Positions 1 through 9,007 of a stretch of DNA of 64,000 bases are shown one piece after another. This DNA is from Nocardioides potassii. GTDB lineage: Bacteria > Actinomycetota > Actinomycetes > Propionibacteriales > Nocardioidaceae. The position numbers and the translations under genes were made by a program. The stretch covers positions 372,001-436,000 of the forward strand of contig NZ_JAKJHZ010000005.1 of assembly GCF_021648885.1 (NCBI RefSeq). Reading direction: 5' to 3'. Within the stretch, counting starts at the first letter, position 1; every line of letters starts with the position of its first letter. A model generated the notes under the pieces. The model ran no database searches. It had not been told where the DNA came from and saw only the letters and a program-made list of their open reading frames with translations.

Positions 1-100
1 TGAGCACTCGATGAGTAACTCGTAATGAGGCTGTTCACCCACTAGCTGTTCCGTTTCCCCTCCTTCTGGGGTCACGGACCAGAAGGAGAAGTAACGCACC
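1..100. other. infB upstream region
   Basis: This is the 100 bp before infB. A TGA at 1-3 could be the stop of the preceding gene (in related genomes nusA-ylxR precede infB), but no coding sequence can be confirmed. The only clear element is the hairpin at 60-88 that contains the infB ribosome binding site. Confidence 0.4.
60..88 (+). promoter_or_regulatory. Hairpin enclosing the infB ribosome binding site
   Basis: A perfect 10-bp stem (CTCCTTCTGG at 60-69 with CCAGAAGGAG at 79-88) closes a 9-nt loop. The 3' arm is the infB Shine-Dalgarno sequence (AGAAGGAG), 12 nt before the GTG start, so folding would hide it. It could be a translational switch or a leftover terminator. There is no T-run after the stem. 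Confidence 0.55.
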
Positions 101-2845
101 GTGGCAAAGACCCGAGTCCACGAGCTCGCCAAGGAGTTCGGAGTCGAGAGCAAGTTCGTTCTCGAGAAGCTCAAGGAGATGGGTGAGTTCGTCAAGTCGG
201 CTTCGTCGACCGTCGAGCCCCCCGTCGAGATGCGCTTCAAGAAGCAGTACGGCGACGAGCTGAAGGCCGCAGCGGCCTCCGCCCCCGCCGCCGAGGCGCC
301 GGCCGAGAAGCCCGCCGCCAAGAGGGCCGCCCCCAAGCCCGGCCCCAAGCCGGCCGCAGCGCCCGAGGTGCCCGCCGAGGCCCCCGCGGCCGAGGCGCCC
401 GCTCCCGCCGCCAAGCCCGGTCCCAAGCCGGGCCCGCAGGCGCCGGCCGCCCAGCCCACGCCGCCGCCGGCCGAGCCCGAGGCCCCCGCTGCACCCGCGG
501 CGAAGGCGCCGTCCCCGGCTCCCCGTCCGGTCGGTCGCCCCGGCGCCCCGCGTCCGGGCAACAACCCGTTCGCCTCGAGCCAGGGCATGGGCTCGCGTCC
601 CGCCCCGCGCACCTCGAGCGGCGACGACAACCGTCCCCCGCGCCCGCCGGCCGGCGGCGAGGGCCGTCCCGGCATGCCTCGCCCCAACCCGGCGATGATG
701 CCCAAGTCCCCGGCCGCCTTCGGCAACGGTCCCGGTGGCCGTCCGGCCCGCGGTGGCCCGGGCGGAGGCCCCGGTCGTCCGGGTGCTCCCGGTCGCGGTG
801 CCCCGGGTCGTGCCGGCGCGCCCGGTGGTGCCCCCGGCGGCGCTCCGGGTCGTCCCGGTGGCTTCGGCCCCTCGGGCGGCGGTCGTCCCGGCGGCGGTCG
901 TCCCGGCCAGCGTGGCCAGACCCAGGGTGCGTTCGGTCGCGCCGGAGGTCCGTCGCGTCGTGGACGGAAGTCCAAGCGCGCGCGTCGTATGGAGTTCGAG
1001 GCCATGGAGGCCCCGACCATCGGTGGCGTGCGCGTCCGCAAGGGCAACGGCGAGACCGTCCGTCTCCCGCGTGGCGCCTCGCTGACCGACTTCGCCGAGC
1101 GCATCAACGTCGACGCCGCTGCCCTCGTGCAGATGCTGTTCTCGCTCGGCGAGATGGTGACCTCGACCCAGTCGGTCGGTGACGAGACGTTCGAGCTGCT
1201 CGCCGAGGAGCTCAACTACGTCGTCCAGATCGTGTCCCCCGAGGACGAGGACCGCGAGCTGCTCGAGACGTTCGACCTCGAGTTCGGTGCCGACGAGGGC
1301 GACGAGTCCGACCTGGTCGTCCGCCCGCCGGTCGTCACGGTCATGGGTCACGTCGACCACGGAAAGACCAAGCTCCTCGACGCCCTCCGCGACGCCAACG
1401 TCGTCGACAAGGAGGCCGGCGGCATCACCCAGCACATCGGTGCCTACCAGGTGCACACCGAGGTCGAGGGCGAGGACCGTCGCATCACCCTGATCGACAC
1501 CCCCGGTCACGAGGCGTTCACCGCCATGCGTGCTCGTGGTGCCCAGGCGACCGACATCGCGATCCTCGTGGTGGCGGCCGACGACGGTGTCATGCCGCAG
1601 ACGGTCGAGGCGCTCAACCACGCCAAGGCCGCCGACGTGCCGATCGTGGTCGCGGTCAACAAGATCGACAAGCCGGAGGCCGACTCCACGAAGGTGCGCG
1701 GCCAGCTCACCGAGTACGGCCTGATCCCCGAGGAGTACGGCGGCGACGCGATGTTCGTCGACGTCTCGGCCAAGGCCGGTCTCAACCTCGACAAGCTGCT
1801 CGAGGCCGTCGTGCTCACCGCCGACGCGTCGCTCGACCTGCGGGCCAACCCCGACCAGGACGCCCAGGGCCTCGTGGTCGAGGCGCACCTCGACCGCGGC
1901 CGCGGCCCGGTCGCCACGGTGCTGGTCCAGCGCGGCACGCTCCGCGTCGGCGACTCGATCGTCGCCGGTCCGGCCCACGGCCGTGTCCGCGCGATGCTCG
2001 ACGAGCACGGCAACGAGATGACCGAGGCAGACCCGTCGCGTCCCGCGATGGTGCTCGGCCTGAGCGCCGTACCCGGTGCCGGGCAGAACTTCATCGTGGT
2101 CGAGGACGACCGGATGGCACGCCAGATCGCCGAGAAGCGTGAGGCGCGCGAGCGCGCGGCCATGCAGGCCAAGCGCCGTGTCCGCCGCAGCCTCGAGGAC
2201 TTCATGGCCTCCATGGAGAAGGGCGAGAGCCAGGAGCTCAACCTCATCCTCAAGGGCGACGTGTCCGGTTCGGTCGAGGCGCTCGAGGACGCCCTGTCGC
2301 AGATCGACGTCGGCGACGAGGTGTCGCTGCGCGTCATCGACCGCGGTGTCGGTGCGATCACCGAGACCAACGTCGACCTCGCCGCCGCCTCCGACGCCAT
2401 CATCATCGGCTTCAACGTCCGCCCGCAGGGCAAGGCGAGCCAGATGGCCGACAAGGAAGGTGTCGAGATCCGCTACTACTCGGTCATCTACCAGGCGATC
2501 GAGGAGATCGAGGCGGCGCTCAAGGGCATGCTCAAGCCGATCTACGAGGAGTCGACCCTCGGGCAGGCGGAGATCCGCGAGATCTTCCGCTCGTCCAAGG
2601 CCGGCAACATCGCAGGCTGCATGGTCACCTCGGGTGTCGTCCGCCGCAACGCCAAGGTCCGCGTCCTGCGCGACGGGGCCGTGGTGGCCGACAACCTCGA
2701 CCTGGCCTCGCTCCGCCGCGAGAAGGACGACGCCGCCGAGGTCCGCGAGGGCTTCGAGTGCGGTCTGGTGCTCCGCAACTTCCAGGACATCAAGATCGGC
2801 GACATCGTCGAGTCCTTCGAGATGCGCGAGATCGCCCGCACCTGA
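101..2845 (+). CDS. infB: Translation initiation factor IF-2
   Basis: IF-2 is the GTPase that brings initiator fMet-tRNA to the 30S subunit and promotes 70S joining. The 914-aa protein has an IF2_N domain in about the first 55 residues. A long Pro/Ala/Gly/Arg low-complexity linker follows (about 60-295), then a second N domain, a GTPase domain (G1 GHVDHGKT at 416-423, DTPGHE, NKID) and the C-terminal beta-barrel domains. The GTG start at 101 follows AGAAGGAG. It heads infB-rbfA-truB, the classic initiation and ribosome-maturation cluster. The linker is longer than in E. coli, as is common in high-GC actinobacteria. Confidence 0.98.
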   Translation: MAKTRVHELAKEFGVESKFVLEKLKEMGEFVKSASSTVEPPVEMRFKKQYGDELKAAAASAPAAEAPAEKPAAKRAAPKPGPKPAAAPEVPAEAPAAEAPAPAAKPGPKPGPQAPAAQPTPPPAEPEAPAAPAAKAPSPAPRPVGRPGAPRPGNNPFASSQGMGSRPAPRTSSGDDNRPPRPPAGGEGRPGMPRPNPAMMPKSPAAFGNGPGGRPARGGPGGGPGRPGAPGRGAPGRAGAPGGAPGGAPGRPGGFGPSGGGRPGGGRPGQRGQTQGAFGRAGGPSRRGRKSKRARRMEFEAMEAPTIGGVRVRKGNGETVRLPRGASLTDFAERINVDAAALVQMLFSLGEMVTSTQSVGDETFELLAEELNYVVQIVSPEDEDRELLETFDLEFGADEGDESDLVVRPPVVTVMGHVDHGKTKLLDALRDANVVDKEAGGITQHIGAYQVHTEVEGEDRRITLIDTPGHEAFTAMRARGAQATDIAILVVAADDGVMPQTVEALNHAKAADVPIVVAVNKIDKPEADSTKVRGQLTEYGLIPEEYGGDAMFVDVSAKAGLNLDKLLEAVVLTADASLDLRANPDQDAQGLVVEAHLDRGRGPVATVLVQRGTLRVGDSIVAGPAHGRVRAMLDEHGNEMTEADPSRPAMVLGLSAVPGAGQNFIVVEDDRMARQIAEKREARERAAMQAKRRVRRSLEDFMASMEKGESQELNLILKGDVSGSVEALEDALSQIDVGDEVSLRVIDRGVGAITETNVDLAAASDAIIIGFNVRPQGKASQMADKEGVEIRYYSVIYQAIEEIEAALKGMLKPIYEESTLGQAEIREIFRSSKAGNIAGCMVTSGVVRRNAKVRVLRDGAVVADNLDLASLRREKDDAAEVREGFECGLVLRNFQDIKIGDIVESFEMREIART

Positions 2846-2855
2846 TCGGATCGGG

Positions 2856-2914
2856 CCGTGCAGGAGTCACCGCTGAGGCGGTGACTCCTGCACGGACAGG
2901 CCGTTGCAACGGCC
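2856..2914 (+). terminator. Tandem stem-loops between infB and rbfA
   Basis: A perfect 18-bp stem with a TGAG loop (2856-2873 / 2878-2895) is followed 3 nt later by a second perfect 16-bp palindrome at 2899-2914 (GGCCGTTGCAACGGCC). Neither has a T-run. They may act as an intra-operon attenuator or an RNA-stability element that sets rbfA and truB levels. Confidence 0.6.
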
Positions 2915-2973
2915 CAACCGCGCAAGACTTCCCCCACCCGGTGCGCCGGGCGGCGACTTGAGAGAGTGGATCC

Positions 2974-3465
2974 ATGACCAACCCCCGCGTCCGCAAGATC
3001 GCCGACCGGATCCAGGTGATCGTCGCCGAGATGCTCGAGCGGCGGATCAAGGACCCGCGGCTCGGGTTCGTGACCGTGACCGACGTCCGCGTCACCGGCG
3101 ACTCGCAGCAGGCCTCGATCTTCTACACCGTGCTCGGCGCCGACGACGACCTCGCCAGCACCGCCGCCGCGCTCGAGTCGGCCAAGGGCGTCATCCGCTC
3201 CGAGGTCGCCAAGCAGCTCGGCATGCGCATCGTGCCGTCGCTGACCTTCATCCCCGACGCGCTCCCCGAGAGTGCCCGCGCGCTCGACGAGGTGCTCGCG
3301 CGCGCCCGCCAGCAGGACGAGGAGGTCGCCGCCCGTCGGGTCGAGGCCTACGCCGGCGACGCCGACCCCTACAAGAAGCCGCGCGTGGTCGAGGACGACG
3401 ACGAGCTGGACGAGCTGGACGAGGACGACGAGCTCGACCCGCTCGACGAGGGCGACCGCGACTGA
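2974..3465 (+). CDS. rbfA: 30S ribosome-binding factor RbfA
   Basis: RbfA binds the pre-30S particle near helix 1 of 16S rRNA and is needed for late 30S maturation and cold adaptation. The 163-aa product begins with the conserved helical segment [15 protein letters not shown] and contains the KH-fold segments [11 protein letters not shown] and SLTFIPD. The C-terminus is a very acidic Asp/Glu tail (about residues 130-163), longer than in the E. coli protein. The stop overlaps the truB start by one base (TGATG), so the two are translationally coupled. Confidence 0.95.
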   Translation: MTNPRVRKIADRIQVIVAEMLERRIKDPRLGFVTVTDVRVTGDSQQASIFYTVLGADDDLASTAAALESAKGVIRSEVAKQLGMRIVPSLTFIPDALPESARALDEVLARARQQDEEVAARRVEAYAGDADPYKKPRVVEDDDELDELDEDDELDPLDEGDRD

Positions 3466-4337
3466 TGGTCGACCCCGGACTGGTCGTCGTCGACAAGTCC
3501 CCGGGCATGACCTCGCACGACGTCGTCGCCCGGGTGCGCCGGCTCGCGGGCACCCGTAAGGTCGGCCACGCCGGCACGCTCGACCCGATGGCGACGGGCG
3601 TCCTGGTCCTCGGCGTCGACCGCGCCACCCGCCTGCTCGGCCACCTCGTGCTGACCGAGAAGGCGTACGACGCCACCGTGCGGCTCGGCGTCTCGACGAC
3701 CACCGACGACGCCGAGGGTGAGGTGGTCGCCGCCACCCCCGCCTCCTCGCTCCAGCCGGACGCGGTCCGGGAGTCGCTCGAGCAGCAGGTCGGCGAGATC
3801 ATGCAGGTGCCGACCGCCGTGTCGGCCATCAAGGTCGACGGCAAGCGGGCCTACGCCCGCGTGCGGGACGGCGAGCAGGTCGAGCTGAAGGCGCGACCCG
3901 TGACGATCCACTCCCTCGAGGTCCTCGACCAGCGGGTGGTCGGCGACCGGCTCGACGTCGACATCCGAGTGCGGTGCTCGTCGGGCACCTACGTCCGCGC
4001 GATCGCCCGCGACGTCGGCGCGGCGCTCGGTGTCGGCGGCCACCTCACGGCGCTGCGTCGTACGGCGGTCGGGCCCTTCGACCTCTCCGTCGCCCGCACC
4101 CTCGACGAGCTCGCCGACGACGTCGCCGTGCTGCCGATCGCGGACGCGGCGCGGGCGACGTTCCCGGTACTCGACCTCGACGACGAGCAGGCCGCGCACG
4201 TGCGCTTCGGTCGCGCCCTCGACCTCGAGCTCCCGAGCACGGGACCGGTCGCGGTCTTCGCCCCCGACGGTGAGTTCCTCGCCCTCTACGAGCAGCGCGG
4301 GTCCCGGGCGAAGCCGGTGGCAGTCTTCGTCCAATGA
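3465..4337 (+). CDS. truB: tRNA pseudouridine(55) synthase TruB
   Basis: TruB isomerises U55 in the T-loop of tRNAs to pseudouridine. The 290-aa product has the family motif GHAGTLDPMATG with the catalytic Asp at residue 40, followed by the KAYDATVRLG and GTYVRAIARD segments. The ATG at 3465 was chosen because it overlaps the rbfA stop and gives the normal N-terminus (DPGLVVVDKSPGMTSHD). Open reading upstream in this frame is only overlap with rbfA. Confidence 0.97.
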   Translation: MVDPGLVVVDKSPGMTSHDVVARVRRLAGTRKVGHAGTLDPMATGVLVLGVDRATRLLGHLVLTEKAYDATVRLGVSTTTDDAEGEVVAATPASSLQPDAVRESLEQQVGEIMQVPTAVSAIKVDGKRAYARVRDGEQVELKARPVTIHSLEVLDQRVVGDRLDVDIRVRCSSGTYVRAIARDVGAALGVGGHLTALRRTAVGPFDLSVARTLDELADDVAVLPIADAARATFPVLDLDDEQAAHVRFGRALDLELPSTGPVAVFAPDGEFLALYEQRGSRAKPVAVFVQ

Positions 4338-4493
4338 TCGTCCCCTCGCAGGGGTGGTCGCTGGGCCGGTCCGTCGTTTTCCGGATGTACGAGCGGCGGA
4401 CGGCTGGCGCAACCTGAGGGTGTCCCACCAGGGGCATCCGCGCCGACGCACGGCAGTGCCGACGCGGGGCCGGGCCATCCGAGTGGGGGACCG

Positions 4494-4521
4494 GCGGCGC
4501 GGGGTGGGGCCCCCGCGCCGC
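4494..4521 (+). terminator. GC-rich hairpin before ribF
   Basis: An 11-bp perfect stem (4494-4504 / 4511-4521) with a 6-nt loop lies downstream of truB and directly abuts the predicted ribF -10 box at 4522. It probably ends the infB-rbfA-truB transcript. The rest of the 195-bp gap shows no further feature, and I see no FMN riboswitch pattern. Confidence 0.55.
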
Positions 4522-4536
4522 TACTCTCTTCCGGTG
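4522..4536 (+). promoter_or_regulatory. Leaderless promoter of ribF
   Basis: The -10 box TACTCT (4522-4527) ends 6 nt before the GTG start at 4534. There is no Shine-Dalgarno sequence, so transcription probably starts at or next to the G of GTG. Confidence 0.5.
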
Positions 4537-5469
4537 CAGATCTGGCGTGGAGTCGACGACGTGCCGGCCGACCTCGGCCGCACCGTGGTCAGCATCGGGA
4601 ACTTCGACGGCGTGCACCTCGGGCACGCCCACGTGCTGCGGGAGGCACGCAGGACCGCGGACCGCCTCGGCGTCGACACCGTGGTCGCGGTGACCTTCGA
4701 CCCGCACCCCATGGCGGTGCTGCGGCCCGACCACGCGCCGCCCACCCTCACCTCGATCGAGACCCGTGCCGGTCTCCTCGAGCGCGCCGGGGTCGACGCG
4801 GCGCTGGTCGTCGCCTTCGACCGGGACGTCGCCGGCTGGTCGCCCGAGGAGTTCATCGACCGCGTCCTCGTCGGCACCCTCCACGCCTCCGCGGTCGTGG
4901 TCGGCGCCAACTTCCGCTTCGGGGCGAGGGCCGCCGGTGACGTCGCCACCCTGGCCGAGGCGGGTGCGTCACGGGGGTTCGAGACCGTCGGCGTCGCGCT
5001 CGACGGCGGTCCGCAGGTGTGGAGCTCGACCTACGTCCGCCAGTGCCTCGCCACCGGCGACGTCGCTGGTGCCGCCGAGGCGCTCGGCCGCCCCTTCACC
5101 GTCCGCGGGACCGTCATCGAGGGTGACAAGCGCGGTCGCGAGCTGGGCTACCCGACGGCCAACGTCCCGATCCCTCCGGTCGATGCCGCGCCCGCCGACG
5201 GGGTGTACGCCGGCTGGCTGACCCGGCTCGACACGGGGGAGCGCTACCCGGCCGCGATCTCCGTGGGCACCAACCCGACCTTCGACGGCGAGCGCGAGCG
5301 CCGCGTGGAGTCCTACGTCCTCGATCGCGACGACCTCGAGCTCTACGGCGTCGAGGTCGTGGTCGAGTTCGTCGACCACCTGCGCGGACAGGTGAAGTTC
5401 GAGGGCGTCGAGGCGCTCATCGAGACCATGGACGACGACGTGCGTCGCGCGCGCGAGCTGCTCGCGTGA
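4534..5469 (+). CDS. ribF: Bifunctional riboflavin kinase / FAD synthetase
   Basis: RibF converts riboflavin to FMN with ATP and then adenylates FMN to FAD. The 311-aa product has an N-terminal nucleotidyltransferase domain (GNFDGVHLGH at about 24-33, the ATP-binding signature). A C-terminal riboflavin kinase domain carries the GYPTANV and TNPTFDG motifs. The GTG at 4534 gives the usual family N-terminus; an open frame extends further upstream over truB but has no homology signal. The stop overlaps the next gene's start (GTGA at 5466-5469). Confidence 0.96.
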   Translation: MQIWRGVDDVPADLGRTVVSIGNFDGVHLGHAHVLREARRTADRLGVDTVVAVTFDPHPMAVLRPDHAPPTLTSIETRAGLLERAGVDAALVVAFDRDVAGWSPEEFIDRVLVGTLHASAVVVGANFRFGARAAGDVATLAEAGASRGFETVGVALDGGPQVWSSTYVRQCLATGDVAGAAEALGRPFTVRGTVIEGDKRGRELGYPTANVPIPPVDAAPADGVYAGWLTRLDTGERYPAAISVGTNPTFDGERERRVESYVLDRDDLELYGVEVVVEFVDHLRGQVKFEGVEALIETMDDDVRRARELLA

Positions 5470-6446
5470 CCACCCGGCACACGCCTGTCGAGGAGTGGTT
5501 CCTCGCCCACGGCCTGCCCTACTTCGTCGCCGAGGAGCGTGCCGCGGCCCGGGCCGGACTCCGGGCCCGGCGGCTCGTGCCGCTGCTGGTCCTGCTGGCG
5601 CTCGTCGCAGCCGCGGCGGGCGCGCTCCTGGGCTGGGCGGTCGACACCTACAGCGCCGGCCCCGCCGTCTGGATCACGGTCGTGTTCCTCGGCCTGCTCT
5701 GGTACGCCGCGACGGCGCTGCACGCCCGCCCGATCCTCGGGTTCGCCCTGTCGCGCACCCTCGGCAGCCTGCGCTACCTGGTGCCGATGGCCTCGCGCGC
5801 CCTCCCGCTGCTCCTGGTGTTCGTGACCTTCCTGTTCGTCAACGCCGAGGCGTGGCAGATGACGAGCAACCTGCGCTTCGGCACGCTGTGGTTCACCGTC
5901 CTGCTGATGCTCGGCCTGGCGGTCCTGTTCCTCATGACGCGCCTGCCCGAGGAGGTCGACCGGGTCGACGACGAGGTCGACGGCGCGTTCGTCGTACGCG
6001 CGTGCGCCGGCACACCGCTGGAGCAGGCCAGCCGCGAGGTGGCTGCTGACCCGTCGATCGATCCGCAGGACCACGCCCAGGTCGACGGGTTCGAGCGCTG
6101 GAACCTCATCCTCGTGCTCCTGGTCATCCAGACGGTCCAGGTCGTGCTGCTGTCGGCGACGGTCTTCGTGTTCTTCATGCTGTTCGGCTCGCTCGTCATG
6201 GAGACCGAGACGCAGAAGGCCTGGACCCAGCTCGACACCCTCAACGAGGTGCCCGGGTTGTCCCACGTGACGTTCTCGCTGCTGAAGGTCTCGCTGTTCC
6301 TCGCCTCCTTCAGCGGCTTCTACTTCACGGTCTCGGCCGTCACCGACGACACCTACCGCCGGCAGTTCTTCTCCGTCGTCGAGCGGCAGCTGGAGCGGGC
6401 CGTCGGCATGCGCGCGGTCTACCTCGCGACCCGCGACCGCGACTGA
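5466..6446 (+). CDS. Conserved actinobacterial membrane protein, function unknown
   Basis: This 326-aa protein has about six hydrophobic segments: two near residues 37-85, two near 100-155, and two near 215-290. A loop of about 55 residues at 160-210 is charged and Asp/Glu rich. No enzymatic motif is visible. The start overlaps the ribF stop (GTGA), so it is translationally coupled to flavin synthesis, which hints at nothing more specific. It is followed by a composite palindromic region and converges with ptsH. Confidence 0.8.
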   Translation: MTTRHTPVEEWFLAHGLPYFVAEERAAARAGLRARRLVPLLVLLALVAAAAGALLGWAVDTYSAGPAVWITVVFLGLLWYAATALHARPILGFALSRTLGSLRYLVPMASRALPLLLVFVTFLFVNAEAWQMTSNLRFGTLWFTVLLMLGLAVLFLMTRLPEEVDRVDDEVDGAFVVRACAGTPLEQASREVAADPSIDPQDHAQVDGFERWNLILVLLVIQTVQVVLLSATVFVFFMLFGSLVMETETQKAWTQLDTLNEVPGLSHVTFSLLKVSLFLASFSGFYFTVSAVTDDTYRRQFFSVVERQLERAVGMRAVYLATRDRD

Positions 6447-6470
6447 CGTACGCCCGCCCTGGCGCTGGCA

Positions 6471-6607
6471 GCGGTGGTCCACCCACATTCCTGGGGCGCA
6501 GAAGGTGGCTGGACCACCGCTCATGGGCGTGTCGAGCCCGGACACGCCGATGGGCGGTGACCCAGCCACAGTTCCGCCGTACGGAATGTGGCTGGACCAC
6601 CGCCCAT
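6471..6607. repeat. Three-hairpin palindromic element between convergent genes
   Basis: Hairpin A (6471-6520) pairs 11 bp plus 4 bp around one mismatch. Hairpin B (6526-6548) is 8 bp with a 7-nt loop. Hairpin C (6550-6607) pairs 9+1+9+5 bp around small internal loops. The 16-mer GTGGCTGGACCACCGC occurs identically at 6505-6520 and 6588-6603, so the element is modular and REP-like. It separates the membrane gene and ptsH, which converge, and could serve as a bidirectional terminator. Confidence 0.65.
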
Positions 6608-6627
6608 CAGGACGTGGTGTCAGGACC

Positions 6628-6870
6628 TCAGGCGTCGAGGTCCTGCTCGACGAGCGCGGCGATCGCGTCGACGGCGGCCTGGTCGTCGCCCGCCACCTCC
6701 ACGGTGTCGCCGTTGCCGGCACCGAGGGTCATGATCATCAGCGACGAGCTGGCGTCGACGCCGTTGATGGTGACGTCCGAGCCGAGCTCGCCGGCCTTCT
6801 CGGCGATGATCGCGGCGGGACGGGCGTGCAGGCCGACGGCGGAGCCGACGACGACGGACTTGCTGGGCAT
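6628..6870 (-). CDS. ptsH: Phosphocarrier protein HPr
   Basis: HPr carries phosphate from Enzyme I to the sugar-specific EIIA domains. The 80-aa protein has the active-site motif GLHARPA with the phosphorylated His at residue 15. The Ser region before LMIMTLG corresponds to the regulatory Ser of low-GC Gram-positives. It is the last gene of fruR-fruK-fruA-ptsH, 49 nt after fruA, and has its own ribosome site AAGGAGAA. The matching Enzyme I gene lies divergently across fruR. Confidence 0.96.
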   Translation of the reverse strand: MPSKSVVVGSAVGLHARPAAIIAEKAGELGSDVTINGVDASSSLMIMTLGAGNGDTVEVAGDDQAAVDAIAALVEQDLDA

Positions 6871-6919
6871 GGTTCTCCTTGAGGGTTGGTGTCGGGTCGG
6901 ATCAGAGGGGCGAGACGGG

Positions 6920-9007
6920 TCAGACGGTCGCCACGTCGGCGTCGGAGCGGCCGATGCTCTTCAGCACGATCACGAGCGCGGCGGCGACCAGCGTGCCGGC
7001 GAGGAGGGCGACGACGAACCACAGCTTGTTGTCGACCGCGAACAGCACGAAGATGCCGCCGTGCGGCGCGCGGAGGCCGACGTCGAGGCCCATCGACAGG
7101 GCGCCGGTGACGGCGCTGCCGGCCATGATCGACGGGATCACGCGCAGCGGGTCGGCCGCCGCGAACGGGATCGCGCCCTCGGTGATGAAGGACGCGCCCA
7201 TCGCCCAGGCGGCCTTGCCGTTCTCGCGCTCGGGCACCGTGAACAGGCCGGGACGTACGACGGTCGCCAGCGCGAGCGCGAGCGGGGGGACCATGCCCGA
7301 GAGCATGACCGCGGCCATGACCTTGAGCTCCGGGGCATCGGTGGCGGTGGCCGCGGCGCCGAGGCCCGCGGTCGCGAAGGCGTACGCGGTCTTGTTGAGC
7401 GGACCGCCCATGTCGAAGGCCATCATGAGCCCGAGGATGATGCCGAGCACGACCGCCGAGCCGCCCTGCAGGCTGTTGAGGCCGTCGGCGAGGTTGCTCA
7501 TCAGCGCGGCGAGCGGCTTGCCGAGCAGGACGACCATCACGAAGCCGCTGATCAGCGTCGCCAGCAGGGGGATGACCAGCACGGGCATCAGGCCGCGCAT
7601 CCAGGTGGGGACCTTCCAGCGGGTGATCCACAGGGCGACGACACCGGCGAGCACCCCGCCGACGATGCCACCGAGGAAGCCGGAGTTGAGCGTGCCGGCG
7701 ATGGCACCCATCACGAAGCCCGGTGCGATGCCGGGGCGGTCGGCGATGGCGTACGCGATGTAGCCGGCCAGCGCCGGGACGAGGAAGCCGAAGGCCGCGG
7801 CGCCCAGGGTGAAGAGCAGGGCTCCCAGGTAGGCGAACAGCGAGCTGCCGAACAGGGCGTGGTCGAGGCCGAACTCGTTGACGTCCGGCAGGTTGAACAA
7901 CGTGTTGTCCACCGCGATGGACTGGCCGTCGTTGACGATCTCGTAGCCGCCGAACAGGAAGCCGAGGGCGATCAGGAGACCGCCCGCCGCGACGAACGGG
8001 ATCATGTAGGAGACGCCGGTCATCAGGACCCGGCGGACGGTCGCTCCGACCGACTGCTTCGCGGTGGACACGTCGCCGCCCTCGGTGGCCGTGCCCTCCA
8101 CCTTGGGGGCGCTCGTCGGGTCGGCGGCATAGCGCAGCGCCTCGGCGATCATGGCGTCGGCGTCGTCGATCGGGCGCTTGACGCCCGAGCTGACCATCGG
8201 CTTGCCCGCGAAGCGCGCCCGGTCCCGCACGCCCACGTCGACCGCGAAGATGACCGCGCCGGCGGCGGCGATCGTCGACGGGGCCAGGGGCGTCGATCCC
8301 GCGGAGCCCTGGGTCTCGACCTGGAGGTCGACCCCGGCCCGCGTGGCGGCGGCCTCGAGGGCCTCGGCGGCCATGTAGGTGTGGGCGATGCCGGTCGGGC
8401 AGGCGGTGACCGCGACGAGCGACGGCTTCGCGCCGGTGCCGGAGGTGACGGGCGCCGCGGCGGCAGCCGAGCCCGCGGCGGGCGCGACCTCGCCCTGGGT
8501 GGGCGTGGCCGTCCCGGAAGGAGCCCCGGAGGCAGGGGCGGCCTTGGCGGGGGCCGGCTCACCGAGCTCGTGGGTGACGAGGTCGACGACCTCCTCGTCC
8601 GAACCGGCGGAGCGGAGCGCGTCGGTGAAGGCGGGCTTCACCAGCGCACGGGCGAGCTTGGTGAGGATCGTCAGGTGGTCCGCGTCCCCGCCGGCGGGAG
8701 CCGCGATGAGGAACGCGAGGTCGGCCGGCCCGTCCTTGGCGCCGAAGTCCACCGGCGGCTCGAGCCGCGCGAAGGCGAGGGTCGGCGTGTCGACCCCCGT
8801 CGTCCGGCAGTGCGGGATGGCGATCCCGCCCGGGAGGCCGGTCGACGAGGTCGACTCGCGCGCGAAGGCGTCCGCGACGAGCTGGTCGCGGTCGGTGGCC
8901 CGTCCGGCGTCGTCGACGACCGCGGCGAGGGCACGGATCACGTCGTGCTTGTCCTGGCCCCAGTCGGCGCCGAGGCGCACGAGGTCGGTGGTGATGAGGT
9001 CGGTCAT
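6920..9007 (-). CDS. fruA: PTS fructose transporter EIIABC
   Basis: This membrane permease imports fructose and phosphorylates it to fructose 1-phosphate. Its 695 residues are ordered A-B-C. EIIA spans about 1-145, with phospho-His66 in IAIPHCRT. A linker rich in Ala, Pro and Gly follows. EIIB is at about 195-300, with phospho-Cys203 in VTACPTGIAHTY. EIIC has about eight to ten membrane segments from about residue 330. The start overlaps the fruK stop (ATGA), so it is translationally coupled to the kinase acting on its product. Confidence 0.96.
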   Translation of the reverse strand: MTDLITTDLVRLGADWGQDKHDVIRALAAVVDDAGRATDRDQLVADAFARESTSSTGLPGGIAIPHCRTTGVDTPTLAFARLEPPVDFGAKDGPADLAFLIAAPAGGDADHLTILTKLARALVKPAFTDALRSAGSDEEVVDLVTHELGEPAPAKAAPASGAPSGTATPTQGEVAPAAGSAAAAAPVTSGTGAKPSLVAVTACPTGIAHTYMAAEALEAAATRAGVDLQVETQGSAGSTPLAPSTIAAAGAVIFAVDVGVRDRARFAGKPMVSSGVKRPIDDADAMIAEALRYAADPTSAPKVEGTATEGGDVSTAKQSVGATVRRVLMTGVSYMIPFVAAGGLLIALGFLFGGYEIVNDGQSIAVDNTLFNLPDVNEFGLDHALFGSSLFAYLGALLFTLGAAAFGFLVPALAGYIAYAIADRPGIAPGFVMGAIAGTLNSGFLGGIVGGVLAGVVALWITRWKVPTWMRGLMPVLVIPLLATLISGFVMVVLLGKPLAALMSNLADGLNSLQGGSAVVLGIILGLMMAFDMGGPLNKTAYAFATAGLGAAATATDAPELKVMAAVMLSGMVPPLALALATVVRPGLFTVPERENGKAAWAMGASFITEGAIPFAAADPLRVIPSIMAGSAVTGALSMGLDVGLRAPHGGIFVLFAVDNKLWFVVALLAGTLVAAALVIVLKSIGRSDADVATV

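Noticed and set aside
35..2008. 657-aa minus-strand open frame opposite infB
   Set aside because: It is a GC-driven antisense shadow of infB with a low-complexity Arg/Gly/Thr composition and no domain.
4338..4533. FMN riboswitch before ribF
   Set aside because: No conserved RFN-element pattern is visible; only a terminator-like hairpin and a leaderless promoter fit.
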